Source: JAENVU01 sp963756815 (GTDB lineage: Bacteria; Actinomycetota; Acidimicrobiia; IMCC26256; JAENVU01). From it: a stretch of DNA of 64,000 nucleotides. A model generated the notes under the pieces. That model had not been told where the DNA came from and made no database searches. It saw only the letters and a list, made by a program, of their open reading frames with translations. Location of the stretch: assembly GCA_963756815.1 (NCBI GenBank), contig CAVWPR010000061.1, positions 186,001 through 250,000 of the forward strand. The letters are read 5' to 3'. Below are positions 29,419 to 39,734 of the stretch, piece after piece. Both the position numbers and the translations under genes were made by a program. Every line of letters begins with the position of its first letter. Positions within the stretch are counted from its first letter, which is position 1.

Positions 29419-30730
29419 ATGCCGCCGATCGAGAAGCCCGCCGAGGGCAGCTGGACCGCGCACTATCCCGAGCTCGGCACCGGGCCGATGTCCTACGAGG
29501 ACTCGATCTCGCCCGAGTATCCACGACCTCGAGCGCGACGCGATCTTCAAGCGCGCGTGGCTGAACGTCGGGCGCGTCGAGCAGCTCCCCCGCAAGGGCA
29601 GCTACTTCACCAAGGAGCTCGCCGTCGCCCGGACGTCGGTCGTCGTCGTGCGGGGCATGGACGGCGACGATCCGCGCCTTCCACAACATCTGCCGCCACC
29701 GCGGCAACAAGCTCGTGTGGACCGACTTCCCGCAAGAGGAGTCGAGCGGGCAGCTGCCGCCAGTTCGTGTGCAAGTACCACGGCTGGAAGTACGAGCTCG
29801 ACGGCGCGTGCTCGTACGTGCAGCAGGAGCAGGAGTTCTTCGACCTCGACAAGGACGACTACGGCCTCGTGCCCGGTGCACTGCGACGTGTGGGCCGGCT
29901 TCGTCTTCGTGAACCTCGACCCGGAGCCGAGCCAGACGCTGACCGAGTTCCTCGGGCCGATGGTCACCGCGATCGGCGACTACCCGTTCGACCGGATGAC
30001 GGAACGCTTCTTCTATCGCGCCGAGGTCGGCAGCAACTGGAAGCTGTTCATGGACGCCTTCCAGGAGTTCTACCACGCACCAATTCTGCACGCGAAGCAG
30101 TCACCGATCGCGGCTCGACCCGAGGTGCAGGAGGCCGGCTTCGAGGGTCTGCACTACGAGATCGACGGTCCGCACCGATGGTCACGACCTACGGCGGCCA
30201 GGGCTGGCGCCTGCCGCCCGAGATGCTCAAGCCGATGGAGACGCGTCACGCGCAGCGGGCTGTTCGGGCCGTGGGACGCGCCCGATCTCGGGTCGACCCG
30301 CTGCCCGACGGCGTGAACCCGGCCGACAAGGAGCCGTGGGGCCTCGACTCGTTCCAGGTGTGGCCGAACTTCGTGATCCTGATCTGGGAGCGCGGCTGGT
30401 ACCTCACGTACCACTACTGGCCGACGTCCTACAACACGCACATGTTCGAGGGCACCCTCTACTTCGTGCCCGCGAAGAACGCGCGCGAGCGCGTCGCGCA
30501 CGAGATGGCCGCGGTCACGTTCAAGGAGTACGCGCTGCAGGACGCCAACACGCTGGAGGCGACGCAGACCATGCTCGAGTCACGCGTGGTCACCGCCTTC
30601 CCGCTCAACGACCAGGAGATCCTGTGCCGGCACCTCCACAAGGTCGGCCGGCCGACTGGGTCGAGCCGACGATGAACGGCGCCACGCACGAGCACGCCTT
30701 CATCGGCGTGCGAGGTCGGCCGCGCGATGA
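29419..30730 (+). CDS. Rieske aromatic ring-hydroxylating oxygenase, alpha subunit (frameshifted)
   Basis: About 435 residues of a Rieske-type oxygenase that hydroxylates an aromatic or steroid-like ring. The Rieske cluster is C-R-H ... C-K-Y-H in NICRHRGNKL and FVCKYHGWKYELDG. The mononuclear iron site is in KLFMDAFQEFYHAPILH. ATG 29419 follows GAGGAGGAAGG. Frame changes occur near 29521, 29672, 29757, 29877, 30174, 30250, 30292 and 30655. The stop at 30730 overlaps the next gene's ATG if the last frame is correct. No beta subunit or reductase gene is adjacent, so electrons must come from elsewhere, possibly the ferredoxin at 26470. Confidence 0.8.
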
Positions 30731-31069
30731 CCGATGACGGCGCGCTCCTGCCCGCCGAGTTCGCCGAGCTCGAGCCGTTCGCGGCGACGTGGTGTCTCGC
30801 CACCGAGGGCGAGCGGTACGCGCAGCGGCTGGCGAGCACGATGGACGAGCTCCAGGCGTTCTACGACGCCGTCATGCCCCGCGCCGAAGCAGCGATCGCG
30901 TACTGCGACGCGTTCCCGCTCGACGAGCTGCCCGACGACGCACAGCACCTGCTGCAGCTCGCTCTACTCGCTGGTCATGGTGTCGTTCCCGGTGGAGGCG
31001 TGGCGCCAGCCGCACATCCCGGACTCGGGCGCCGCCTACCTCGACCTGCTGGTCGAGCCGCTCCCGTGA
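30727..31069 (+). CDS. Conserved-looking small protein, unknown function (one frameshift)
   Basis: About 113 residues, mostly helical, with no domain I recognise. It is Trp/Tyr/Cys-bearing (TWCLATEGERYAQRL, FYDAVMP, YCDAFPLDELPDDAQ) and ends SGAAYLDLLVEPLP. One base too many near 30965 separates HLLQLA from YSLVMVSFPVEAWRQ. The start overlaps the Rieske stop (ATGA) and its stop overlaps the amidohydrolase GTG (GTGA), so it is a tight operon member and probably a partner or assembly factor for one of them (inference). It is not a beta subunit by length or motif. Confidence 0.6.
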
Positions 31070-32315
31070 GCGACCTGGTGAGCGACCCGATCGTCCTGCG
31101 CGCCGACCGCTGGGTCGACGTCGACGCGGGCGAGGTGCGATCGCCCGCGGTCGTCGTCGTCGAGGGCGACCGCATCGCGGCGGTGAACCCGACCGAGCGT
31201 GCCGAGCCCGGCGACCGAGATCGACCTCGGCGACGTCACGCTCCTGCCCGGGCTGATGGACATGGAGCTCAACATGCTCCTCGGCGGTCCGAGCGGCGGG
31301 AACCCGCGCAGCGACGTCCAGGACGACCCCGCGTTCCGCACGTTGCGCGGCACCCTCAACTGCCGCACGACGCTGCTCGCCGGGTTCACCACCGCGCGCA
31401 ACCTCGGCCTGTTCGTGAAGACCGGCGGCTACCTGCTCGACGTCGCGCTCGCCGCGCGCGATCGACAACGGCTGGATCGACGGGCCCGCGCCTCGTGCCG
31501 GCCGGGCACGCGATCACGCCGACCGGCGGTCACCTCGACCCGACGATGTTCCAGCGGCTCGGCGCCCGGCATCATGCCGCTCAGCGTCGAGGAGGGCATC
31601 GCCAACGGCGTGCCCGAGGTGCGCAAGGCCGTCCGCTACCAGATCAAGTACGGCGCGCGGCTCATCAAGATCTCCGCGTCGGGCGGCGTGATGTCGCACA
31701 GCGGTCTCGCGGGCGCGCAGCAGTACTCCGACGAGGAGCTCGCGGCGATCGTCGACGAGGCGCACCGCGCCGGGCTCGAAGGTCGCGGCGCACGCGCACG
31801 GCGACGCCGGCATCCGCGCGTGCATCCGCGCCGGCGTCGACTGCATCGAGCACGGCTCGCTCGCGAGCGACGACACGATCCAGATGATGGTCGAGCACGG
31901 CACGTTCCTCGTCCCGACGAGCTACCTGTCCGAAGGGCCTCGACGTGTCGCGCGCCGCGCCCGAGCTGCAGGCGAAGGCGGCCGAGGTGTTCCCGCAGGC
32001 CCGCGCGATGCTCGGCAAGGCGATCGCCGCGGGCGTGAAGATCGCGTGCGGCACCGACGCGCCCGCGATCCCGCACGGCGACAACGCCAAGGAGCTGTGG
32101 GCGATGGTCGACCGCGGCATGACGCCGATGCAGGCGCTGCGGGCCGCGACCGATCACGAGCGCGGAGCTCATCGACGTCGACGACCGCGGCCGCCTCGTC
32201 GCCGGGACTGCTCGCCGACATCATCGCGGTGCCCGGCGACCCGTCCGAGGACATCACGATGACCCAGGACGTGCGCTTCGTGATGAAGGGCGGGCGCGTC
32301 TACAAGGGCGGCTGA
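31066..32315 (+). CDS. Amidohydrolase family protein, imidazolonepropionase/prolidase-like (frameshifted)
   Basis: About 415 residues of a metal-dependent amidohydrolase (TIM barrel flanked by a small beta domain). The barrel entrance reads LLPGLMDMELNML, so the usual H-x-H after P-G-x-x-D-x is E-x-N. Later metal-site regions look normal: KISASGGVMSHS, AAHAHGD, CIEHGS and GTDAPAIPHG. The C-terminal MKGGRVYKGG closes the composite domain. Frame changes are near 31214, 31460, 31490, 31566, 31780, 31935, 32155 and 32205. It ends the plus-strand operon from 28050. Substrate unknown; an amide, lactam or lactone is plausible. Confidence 0.78.
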
Positions 32316-32332
32316 GCGCCGGACCGGAGCCC

Positions 32333-32347
32333 GGAAATGCCGTTCTC
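32333..32347. promoter_or_regulatory. Candidate operator upstream of TetR gene
   Basis: GGAAATGCCGTTCTC; on the minus strand GAGAACGGCATTTCC. It shares GAGAACG-n-CATT-n-CC with the sites at 27956 and 34797, and lies 47 bases upstream of the TetR start, suggesting autoregulation. Confidence 0.5.
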
Positions 32348-32393
32348 CGGAGGCCGCTGGTACCGTCTCCGAACGTGAAGGCGAGCTTCTGAG

Positions 32394-33078
32394 ATGACCG
32401 AAGTCGAATCCACCGAGGACGCGAACGAGCCCGCCTGGCGTGAACGCGCCGTCTCCCGCAGCCTGAACGCGGCCCGCTCGCGCGCCGAGCAGCGGGTCCA
32501 GCGCTTCCTCGACGCCGCCTTCGAGCTCATCGACGAGAAGGGCACGACCGAGTTCACGATCCAGGAGGTCATCGACCGGTCGAAGCAGTCGCTGCGCGGC
32601 TTCTACCAGTACTTCGACGGCAAGGACGAGCTGCTCCTCGCGCTGTTCGAGGAGACCGTCGCGCGAGGCGACCGACGACCTGCGCGACGTCGTCGAGCCG
32701 CGTCACCGACCCGCTCGAGCGGCTGCGCGCGTTCACGATCCGGCTGCACGAGTGGTGCGATCCGTCGGACAAGCCGCGCAAGCGCGTCGACGCACAACCG
32801 CCGGCCGATCATGGAGTTCTCGGTGCAGCTCGCGGTCGACCACGCCGACCGCGTGAAGGCGGCGATGGCGCCGATCTCCGCGCATGATGTTCGAGCTCGT
32901 CGACGCGGCGAACGCCGCCGGCGCGATCGACGTCGCCGACACCCGCGCGCGCGGCCGCGGTCATGCAGCAGACGGTGATGTACAGCTGGTTCGGCAACCG
33001 CCTCGTCGAGAACGCCGCGAATGCGCCTCACGCGCCGAGGCGACCTGGGAGTTCTGCCTCCGCGGCCTCGGCGGCTGA
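32394..33078 (+). CDS. TetR/AcrR-family transcriptional regulator (frameshifted)
   Basis: About 225 residues. The N-terminal DNA-binding domain is RVQRFLDAAFELIDEKGTTEFTIQEVIDRSKQSLRGFYQYFDGKDELLLALF, with the helix-turn-helix around IQEVIDRSKQSLRGFYQYF; it is preceded by an acidic 35-residue extension. The ligand domain breaks into several frames (near 32665, 32690, 32790, 32882, 32946, 33018) but has family length. The promoter just upstream carries a copy of the GAGAACG-n-CATT motif, so it is the best candidate for the regulator of that motif group (inference). It converges on an amidohydrolase with 13 bases between stops. Confidence 0.82.
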
Positions 33079-33091
33079 CCGCCGACCGCGT

Positions 33092-34322
33092 TCAGACGCG
33101 GTCGAGGTCGAGCATCCGGATCGCGTTGCCGCGCAGCACCTTGTAGCGCTGCTCGTCGGTGAGCGCCGCGGTCATGCGCTCGGCCTCCTCGCGCGCGAAC
33201 GGCCACGTCGTGTCGGTGTGCGGGTAGTCGGTCTCGAAGCAGACGTTGTCCTCGCCGACCTCGTCGATGGACGTCCATGCCGTGCAGGTCGTTCGTGAAG
33301 CAGCCGAAGATCCGGCCGCGGTAGTACGTCGACGGCGGCTCCGGGATCGTCTCCTTCGCCTGCGTCCAGTTCGAGTGGAACTCCCACGTGTTGTCGGCCC
33401 GCTCGAGCGCGTACGGGATCCAGCCGATCTGGCCCTCGGAGTACGCGAGCTTCAGCTCCGGGAACCGCACGAGCACGCCCGAGAACAGGAAGTCGGCGAG
33501 CGACGCCATCGAGTTGTTGAACGACAGCATGATCGTCGGTCGACGGCGGCGCGTCGGGCGACGCGGCCGGCATCTTCGACGACGAGCCGATGTGCATGCA
33601 CAGCACGGTGCGCGTCTCCTCGCACACCGCGAACAGCGGGTCCCAGTAGCCGGTGTGGATGCTCGGCAGGCCGAGGTGCGTCGGGATCTCGCTGAAGCAG
33701 ATCGCCCGCGCGCCGCGCGCCGCGTTGCGGCGCACCTCGGCGACCGCGAGGTCGACGTCCCACAGCGGGATGAGGCACAGCGGGATCAGGTGCCCGTCGG
33801 AGTCGCGCGCACCACTCGTCGATCATCCAGTCGTTGTACGCGCGCACGCACTCCAGCCCGAGCTCGAGGTCGGTGCCCTCCATGAACGTCTGCCCGCAGA
33901 AGCGCGGGAACGTCGGGAACGCGAGCGACCCGTCGACACCCGCGAGCGCGAGGTCGTCGACGCGCGCCTTCGGGTCGTAGCAGCCCGGCCGCATCTCGTC
34001 GTAGGTCATCGCCGCGATGAACATCTTCGTGCGGTCGAAGCGGCTGACGTCGCCGTCGGGCGTGGCGTCGAGCGGGATCGCGACGTGCCGCTTGTGCACG
34101 TAGATCAGGCGGTCCTCGTAGAGCCAGTAGTCGCCCCACGCGCCGTCGTCGGTCATCTCCTGCTTGTAGCGTCGCGCCGACGTCGAGCGAGAAGTCGCCC
34201 CAGCGCGCCCGCTCGACGCGCGGCCCGCGCTCGCGCATCCGCGCCGGCAGCCGGTCCTGCCACAGGTGCGCCGGCTCGACGACGTGGTCGTCGACGCTGA
34301 TGATCTTCGGCAGCTCGGTCAT
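33092..34322 (-). CDS. Amidohydrolase, PF04909-type (frameshifted)
   Basis: About 405 residues of the amidohydrolase-2 group (ACMSD-like metal-dependent hydrolases/decarboxylases). The start MTELPKIISVDDHVVEPAHLWQDRLP is the typical opening with the S-x-D-D-H metal motif. Later segments are DGSLAFPTFPRFCGQTFMEG, ICFSEIPTHLGLPSIHTGYWDPLF, CMHIGSS and FPELKLAYSEGQIGWIPYALERAD. The C-terminal GNAIRMLDLDRV is the usual ending. Frame changes are near 34177, 33812, 33543 and 33267. Its ATG overlaps the stop of the SnoaL-like gene. A second, better preserved member lies at 42492. Confidence 0.83.
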
Positions 34323-34750
34323 GCGGTCGCTCCCTCTACTCGCGTCTCGGCGAGCGGATCGTGCTGGTGGCCGGAGTCGAAGCCGCCGTGCTTGCGCATG
34401 AACGTCGTCGACCGGCGGCGGATGCGCCAGCCGTCGGCGGTGCGGACGTACTCGTCGTGGTACCAACCGAGTCGCATCGCGTGCGTCTGCTGGTCGATGA
34501 ACACGAAGTGCTGCATGCCGGTCGCGTGGTCGCCGTCGAGCTCGACGACGGGCATGTTGCCGATGAACTGGCCGCGCGGCGCGGCCTCGAGCAGCGCCGG
34601 GAAGCGCTCGAGCGTGTACGGCGTGCCGAACGCGTTGTACTCGGCGTCGGGCGTGAACACGTCGAGCCAGCGGTCCTGGACGAACTGGCTCGTGTACGAC
34701 ATGTACCGCGCGCACAGCGCGTGCAGCTCGACGAGATCGTCCGTACTCAC
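34319..34750 (-). CDS. SnoaL/NTF2-like domain protein
   Basis: A 143-residue cone-shaped NTF2-fold protein with intact frame. The pattern LHALCARYMSYTSQFVQDRWLDVFTPDAEYNAFG, then GDHATGMQHFVFID and LGWYHDEYVRTADGWRIRRRSTTFM, is typical of SnoaL-like proteins, which include small isomerases, hydratases and oxygenase beta subunits. GTG 34750 with an AGGGGA box was chosen over an ATG at 34777 that would overlap the promoter. It is coupled to the amidohydrolase downstream and divergent from the P450 at 34839; the P450/SnoaL/amidohydrolase promoter has the strong operator copy at 34797. Confidence 0.85.
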   Translation of the reverse strand: MSTDDLVELHALCARYMSYTSQFVQDRWLDVFTPDAEYNAFGTPYTLERFPALLEAAPRGQFIGNMPVVELDGDHATGMQHFVFIDQQTHAMRLGWYHDEYVRTADGWRIRRRSTTFMRKHGGFDSGHQHDPLAETRVEGATA

Positions 34751-34796
34751 GCGCGTCCCCTCACCGGTACGTACCATGGGCGGAAGTCCGACATCC

Positions 34797-34818
34797 GGAT
34801 AATGAGAACGACATTACC
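34797..34818. promoter_or_regulatory. Candidate TetR-type operator (copy 2 of strong motif)
   Basis: Core AATGAGAACGACATT with GGAT before and ACC after; 19 of 22 bases match the minus-strand copy at 27956-27977. It lies in the divergent promoter of the SnoaL/amidohydrolase pair and the P450. A separate perfect 10-bp palindrome, GGTACGTACC, lies at 34766-34775. Confidence 0.6.
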
Positions 34819-34838
34819 AACCGCCGTGAAGGGACACC

Positions 34839-36046
34839 ATGGGCACCGCCGGCGACCTCTCCTACGACCCGTACGACGCCGAGGTCGACCGCGACCCGTA
34901 CCCGGTGTGGAAGCGGCTGCGCGACGAGGCGCCCCTCTACCGCAACGAGCAGTACGACTTCTTCGCCCTGAGCCGCTTCGAGGACGTCGAGCGCGGGCTC
35001 CTCGACTGGGAGACGTTCAGCTCGGCGCGCAGTGACATCCTCGAGATCATCCAGGCGAACCCGAGACCTCCCGCCGGGGCTGATCCTGTTCGAGGACCCG
35101 CCGGTGCACGACGCCCACCGCGGCGTGCGTGTCGCGGGTGTTCACGCCCAAGGCGATGACCGCGCTCGGAGCCGAAGGTGCGCGAGTACTGCGCGCGCTG
35201 TCTCGACCCGCTCGTGGGCGACCGGCGGCTTCGACTTCGTCGCGCGACCTCGGCGCCGAGATGCCGATGCGCACCATCGGCAACCTCCTCGGCATCCCCG
35301 AGCAGGACCAGCGCGCCGTCCGTGACCGTCTCGACGAGGGGCCTCGCTCACCGACGACGACGACATTGCCGATGGATCCCCGACGTGTCGGAGATGTCGA
35401 GGCGCGATCTTCGGCGAATACGTCGACTGGCGCGCGGAGCACCCGTCCGACGACCTCATGACCCAGCTGCTGCACGCGGAGTTCGAGGACGAGACCGGGA
35501 CCACGCGGACGCTGACGCGCGACGAGGTCCTCATGTTCGTGAACCTGCTCGCCGGCGCCGGGAACGAGACCACGACCCGCCTGATCGGCTGGACGGGCAA
35601 GGTCCTCGCCGAGCACCCCGACCAGCGGCGCGAGATCGCCGAGGACCGCTCGCTCGTGCCGCAGGCGATCGAGGAGCTGCTGCGGTACGAGGCGCCGTCG
35701 CCGGTCCAGGGCCGCTACGTCACCCGCGACACCGAGCACCACGGCACCACGGTGCCCGCCGGCAGCGTGATGCTGCTGCTCGAACGGCGTCCGCCAACCG
35801 CGACGAGCGCCGGTACCCCGACGCCGACGCGTTCGACATCCACCGACCGATCGACCCAGAACCTCACGTTCGGCTTCGGCATCCACTTCTGTCTCGGCGC
35901 GGCGCTGGCCCGCCTCGAGGGCCGCATCGCGCTCGACGAGGTGCTGGGCGGTTCCCCGAGTGGGAGGTCGACTGGGAGCACGCGGTGCAGGCGCGCGACG
36001 TCGACCGTCCGCGGGTTGGGAATCGCTCCCCGTCGTCACCGGCTGA
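34839..36046 (+). CDS. Cytochrome P450 (third; frameshifted)
   Basis: About 400 residues. The N-terminus MGTAGDLSYDPYDAEVDRDPYP and the segments RLIGWTGKVLAEHPDQRRE and FDIHRPID make it a close relative of the P450 at 54869. The I-helix is AGNETTTR, ExxR is ELLR, and the heme loop is FGFGIHFCLGAALARLEG. Frame changes are frequent: near 35063, 35132, 35168, 35230, 35245, 35343, 35385, 35407, 35785, 35855, 35945 and 36005. The corrected frame ends at 36046. It is followed by a TetR gene, as is its relative, and is divergent from a SnoaL-like protein. Confidence 0.78.
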
Positions 36047-36083
36047 CACCCCGCGCGGCCCCGATCGGTACGCTCGCGCGCCC

Positions 36084-36690
36084 GTGACCCCCGCCCGTGC
36101 CAGGAGTGACCGCACGGACCCCGGCCGGTTGACCGACGCGAGGCGCGCACGCACACGTCGCGCTCGAGCTGTTCGCGACCCGCGGCGTGAGCGGGACGTC
36201 CCTGCAGATGATCGCCGACGAGCTCGGCGTCACCAAGGCCGCGGTGTACCACCAGTTCCACACCAAGGAGGAGATCGTCGTCGCCGCAGTCGAGATCGAG
36301 CTGACCCGGCTCGAGGCGGCGCTCGACGCGGCCGAGGCGACCGGGCCCGGACCGCAGGCCCTCGACGCGCTCCTCCGCCAGGTGATCGAGCTCGCGGTCG
36401 CACGGCACCGGCTCGTCGGCACCCTCCAGCACGATCCCGCCGTCGCCCGCCTGCTCGCCGAGCGCGAGCCGTTCCTCCAGTTCGTGCAGCGGCTGTCGCA
36501 CGCCCTGCTCGGAGGCAAGCGCGGCGTCGAGGCGCGGGTGCGGGCCGCGATGGTCGCGAGCGCCATCGGTGGTGCCGTCACCCACCCCCTCGTGGCCGAC
36601 CTGGACGATGCCACGCTCGCCACGCAGCTCCTGCGCCAGACCCGCCGGTTCCTCGACCTCCCGCCCCGTGGCGCGGGCGCTCCCGCCTGA
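36084..36690 (+). CDS. TetR/AcrR-family transcriptional regulator (frameshifted N-terminus)
   Basis: About 200 residues. The HTH is FATRGVSGTSLQMIADELGVTKAAVYHQFHTKEEIV, and the C-terminal helical ligand domain runs to FLDLPPRGAGAPA without interruption. The first 30 codons are in another frame (break near 36152). GTG 36084 is the likely start but has no strong ribosome site. It lies 37 bases after the P450, probably in one transcript, and may sense that enzyme's substrate. The next gene follows after 49 bases. Confidence 0.8.
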
Positions 36691-36739
36691 CTAGCCGATC
36701 GTCTAGCCTCGTACGCGGTCCCGACCCGGGGAGGACGAC

Positions 36740-37879
36740 ATGGCGGAACCGACACCCGATGCGCAGCTCGAGGGCTTCCTCGAGATCCGCAAGCCCGGCG
36801 CGCACCTCGAGGAGGACGTCGTTCCCGACGACTTCGTCCTGATGCTCGGCGTCGACCTCGACAACTATCCGAAGTTCCCGAGCGTCGACGACGGCACCAC
36901 GTACCCGAAGGCCGACCTCGACGTTCGCCAGCAGGTCGACGTCGACAGCGGCGCCGAGCTGCCCGACTACAGCGGGCCGTACCGGGCCGATCTTCGCTAC
37001 ACCGACTTCTCGGTGACGCGCTGGCCACCGGTTCCTCCCGTGGAGCGAGGCGTACCTCGTGCTCTGCGTCGACGCATGGGCCGCCGAGATCGCACGCCGC
37101 TACGGCGACGCCACGATGGCCGAGATCGAGTGGGCGGCGTGGAACGACCAGGTCGCCCCCGAGCTCGAACGCATGCGCGCCGAGTTCCTCCCCGCGGACC
37201 TGATCTACGCCGACCCCAACCAGCAGGTCGCCGAGGCCGACCGCGCGAGGACCCGCGTCGTCTACACCGGACTCTTCACCCCGCGGCCCGAGACCACGCG
37301 ACCTCTCCAAGCCCGAGCTCGTCACCTGGCTCCTCGGGAGCCACGAGTACCTGCTGCAGTGCATCGAGGGATGGGCGGCCCAGATCGTGGTGCGCTACGG
37401 CCTCGACGTGATGTTCGACATCCAGTGGACCCTGTGGGGCGACACCGTCCTGCCCGGCGTGAAGGAGCTCAAGGCCACCTACCTCGGGATCGGGACCGGA
37501 CTCGGTCGAGGAGTGGATGAAGGACCTGCAGCTCGACGCGACGGCCATGCCCGGCAAGGCGTTCGACCTGTCCTTCGAGATGCCCGAGCCCGAGGTCGGC
37601 ATCATGACGTTCAACCGCTGCGTCGCCGTCGACCAGTGGGAGGCGATGGGCCGGCCCGACATCCTCGAGAAGAACTGCCACTCGACCTGCCCGAAGTCGA
37701 TGATCGTGACCACGCAGATGTACCACCCGAACATGAAGGTCGACATCCTGGCGATCCCGCCCCGACGCGACCCCGACGACGTGTGCTGCAAGTGGCGCTT
37801 CAGCATGCGCACGCCCGACGACCCGGAGTACGTCGCCGTCGAGATCACGGCGAAGCCCGAGCCCACCGAGGACGCCTGA
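36740..37879 (+). CDS. Protein with tandem W-rich repeat, hydrolase-like C-terminus (frameshifted)
   Basis: About 378 residues, function not recognised with confidence. Two similar segments, near 37045-37190 and 37340-37490, both read YL-x-x-C-x-x-x-WAA-x-I-x-x-RYG-x-x-x-M-x-x-I-x-W-x-x-W-x-D-x-V-x-P, an internal duplication. The C-terminal part (FNRCVAVDQWEAMG, LEKNCHSTCPKSMIVTTQMYHPNMKVDILAIPPRRD) has conserved-looking Cys and His and recalls the L-2-amino-thiazoline-4-carboxylate hydrolase group, which I offer only as a possibility. ATG 36740 follows GGGGAGG. Frame changes are near 37030, 37300 and 37505. It stands alone downstream of TetR. Confidence 0.6.
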
Positions 37880-37939
37880 TCCCGATCATCGTCGGTGACG
37901 CGCGTGCCGACGGAGCAACCGACAGCGCACGACCGGCGC

Positions 37940-38344
37940 CTACTGCACGAACTCGGCGTCGCGGCGGGCGAAGCGCCAGGTGTCGCCCTCGCGGCGGAGC
38001 ACGTCGTGGTAGCGGCCGACGAGCTGCACCGACCAGCCGTCGTCACCCTGCAGCAGGAAGACCACGTCGCTGGTGGCGTGGGCCTCGTCGTCGCTCCACT
38101 CGTGCACGTGCGTGTTGACGACGAGGTGACGCTGGGGCCGCCGGGGCGTCCAGCGCGTGTACGCGGCGCGGAGCGCGTCGTGGCCCTCGTGGGTGCCCAT
38201 GCCCGGGATCGCGCACACGCCGTCGGCGCAGAACGTGGCCACGACGTCGTCGGTCCGGCCGTCGTCGAGCGCGTGGGTGTACGCGGCGATCGTCGCCCGC
38301 ACGCCCTCGGCCACCGCCGCGAACGTCGATGCGTCCGCGCCCAT
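37940..38344 (-). CDS. SnoaL/NTF2-like domain protein
   Basis: A 134-residue NTF2-fold protein with intact frame: ATIAAYTHALDDGRTDDVVATFCADGVCAIPGMGTHEG, then HLVVNTHVHEWSDDEAHATSDVVFLLQ and the terminal GRYHDVLRREGDTWRFARRDAEFV. The ATG at 38344 overlaps the Rieske oxygenase stop by one base (TGATG), so the two are coupled. NTF2-fold proteins include the beta subunits of ring-hydroxylating oxygenases, so this may be a small partner of that Rieske alpha subunit (inference). It converges with the gene ending at 37879; the 60 bases between hold nothing obvious. Confidence 0.88.
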   Translation of the reverse strand: MGADASTFAAVAEGVRATIAAYTHALDDGRTDDVVATFCADGVCAIPGMGTHEGHDALRAAYTRWTPRRPQRHLVVNTHVHEWSDDEAHATSDVVFLLQGDDGWSVQLVGRYHDVLRREGDTWRFARRDAEFVQ

Positions 38345-39719
38345 CAGAAGCCGAGGTCCACGATCGGGCGGTCGAACGGGTAGCGGTTGACCTCGGCGCA
38401 GCGCGGGGAGCAGGTCGCGCCCGGGGCGGCCGGCGAGGTAGCCGTCGATCGTGCGCTCGAAGTTCGAGATGTGCCCTTCGAGCCCGGCCGCCAGGCGCAT
38501 GTACTCGAAGCCCCGCGCGTGCAGGCCACGCTGCTGGCGCGGCAGGTTCGAGAAGTCCTGGGCCGGGATCGGCGGCCACCGGGGGTCGTCCGGAGGCCAC
38601 ACCTCGGGGGGCGTGGGCCGCGGCAACGCGCGCCCGTCGGGCGACCGCGTGAGGGACCAGATCTCCATCAGGGTCTCCTCGGGCCCGAGCGGTCGGAACC
38701 GGTACGCGGTCGCGCTGCTGTACATCGGCAGCACGAAGTAGTGCGGGAAGCAATGGAAGAACTCCTGGTCCAGGCCGCGCGCCGCGAGATCGTTCAGGTC
38801 GGGCACGTCGGCGCCCGCTCGCGGTGGAGCGCCACGACCGCGTCGTTCAGCGTGCGGTTCCACGTGGCGATCGCGGCGTCGGGATCGGCCGGCAACTCGA
38901 CGTCGCGCAACCGCTCCGCGACGCGCACGTCGTCGGCATGGACCATCCCGCCCATGCCCTCGCTCATCGTGCGCAGGTACGCGAGGTCGGCGTCGACGAA
39001 CGCGCGAGCGTCGAACTCGGCGCCGGTCGCGCCGGCCGTAGCGCGTCGGGATCACGAGCTGCGGGTGGGTCTGCACCACGTGGTAGCTCTCGACGAACGC
39101 CTCGACGCCGAGCTTCCAGTTCACCGGCAGCCGGCACGCCCGCCACCACTCGGTGCGCAGCGACTCCACCTTCCACGCGTCGAGGATCGACGCGGCCGGT
39201 TCCAGCGACTCGCGGAGCGGCGGCGCGTCGGCGTCGAGGTTGATCCACGCGCACCCGCCCCACGTCTCGCACCGGACCGGCACGAGATCGACGTCACCCG
39301 CTCGGAGGTTGTGCTCGGCGAACTGCTTGCGGCCCGGGATGCGCGTGTTGGTGCCGTCCGGCGCGTAGCCCCATCCGTGGAACGGGCACGTGAAGCCGCC
39401 GGCGCACGAGCCCGGACCGTCGACCAGGCGGACCCCGCGGTGGCGGCACGCGTTCTGGAACGCGCGCACGCCGCCGTCGGCGGTGCGCACGACGATCACC
39501 GACTGGTCGCCGCAGTCGTACGCGACGACGTCGTCGGGCTCCGGGATCTCCTCGAGCCGGCAGGCCATCTGCCAGACGCGCGACCAGAGCTGCTCGGCCT
39601 CCAGCCGGTGGAAGTCCTCGTCGACGTAGCGCGCCTTCGGGATCCGGTCCGGCGTCTCCACCGCGAACGGCACCGGGACCACCGGCGACCACGGCGCGCT
39701 CCCGGTCGGCCATCGTCAT
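38344..39719 (-). CDS. Rieske aromatic ring-hydroxylating oxygenase, alpha subunit (second; frameshifted)
   Basis: About 455 residues. The Rieske ligands are in NACRHRGVRLVDG and FTCPFHGWGYAPDG (C-x-H ... C-x2-H); the mononuclear iron site is in GVEAFVESYHVVQTHPQL. The C-terminal part (HYFVLPMYSSATAYRFRPLG) is typical of dioxygenase alpha subunits. Frame changes are near 39690, 39037, 38818 and 38402. The start is one of two ATGs, 39719 or 39713. It is divergent from the Baeyer-Villiger monooxygenase, sharing a promoter with a 17-bp motif found again at 42427, and is coupled to a SnoaL-like protein. Confidence 0.83.
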
Positions 39720-39734
39720 GGAGCGCCGAGACTA

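Noticed and set aside
29419..30730. Interpreting the first Rieske protein as KshA (steroid 9-alpha-hydroxylase)
   Set aside because: The cluster and iron motifs are shared by all Rieske oxygenases; without alignment or ring-degradation neighbours the specific call cannot be supported.
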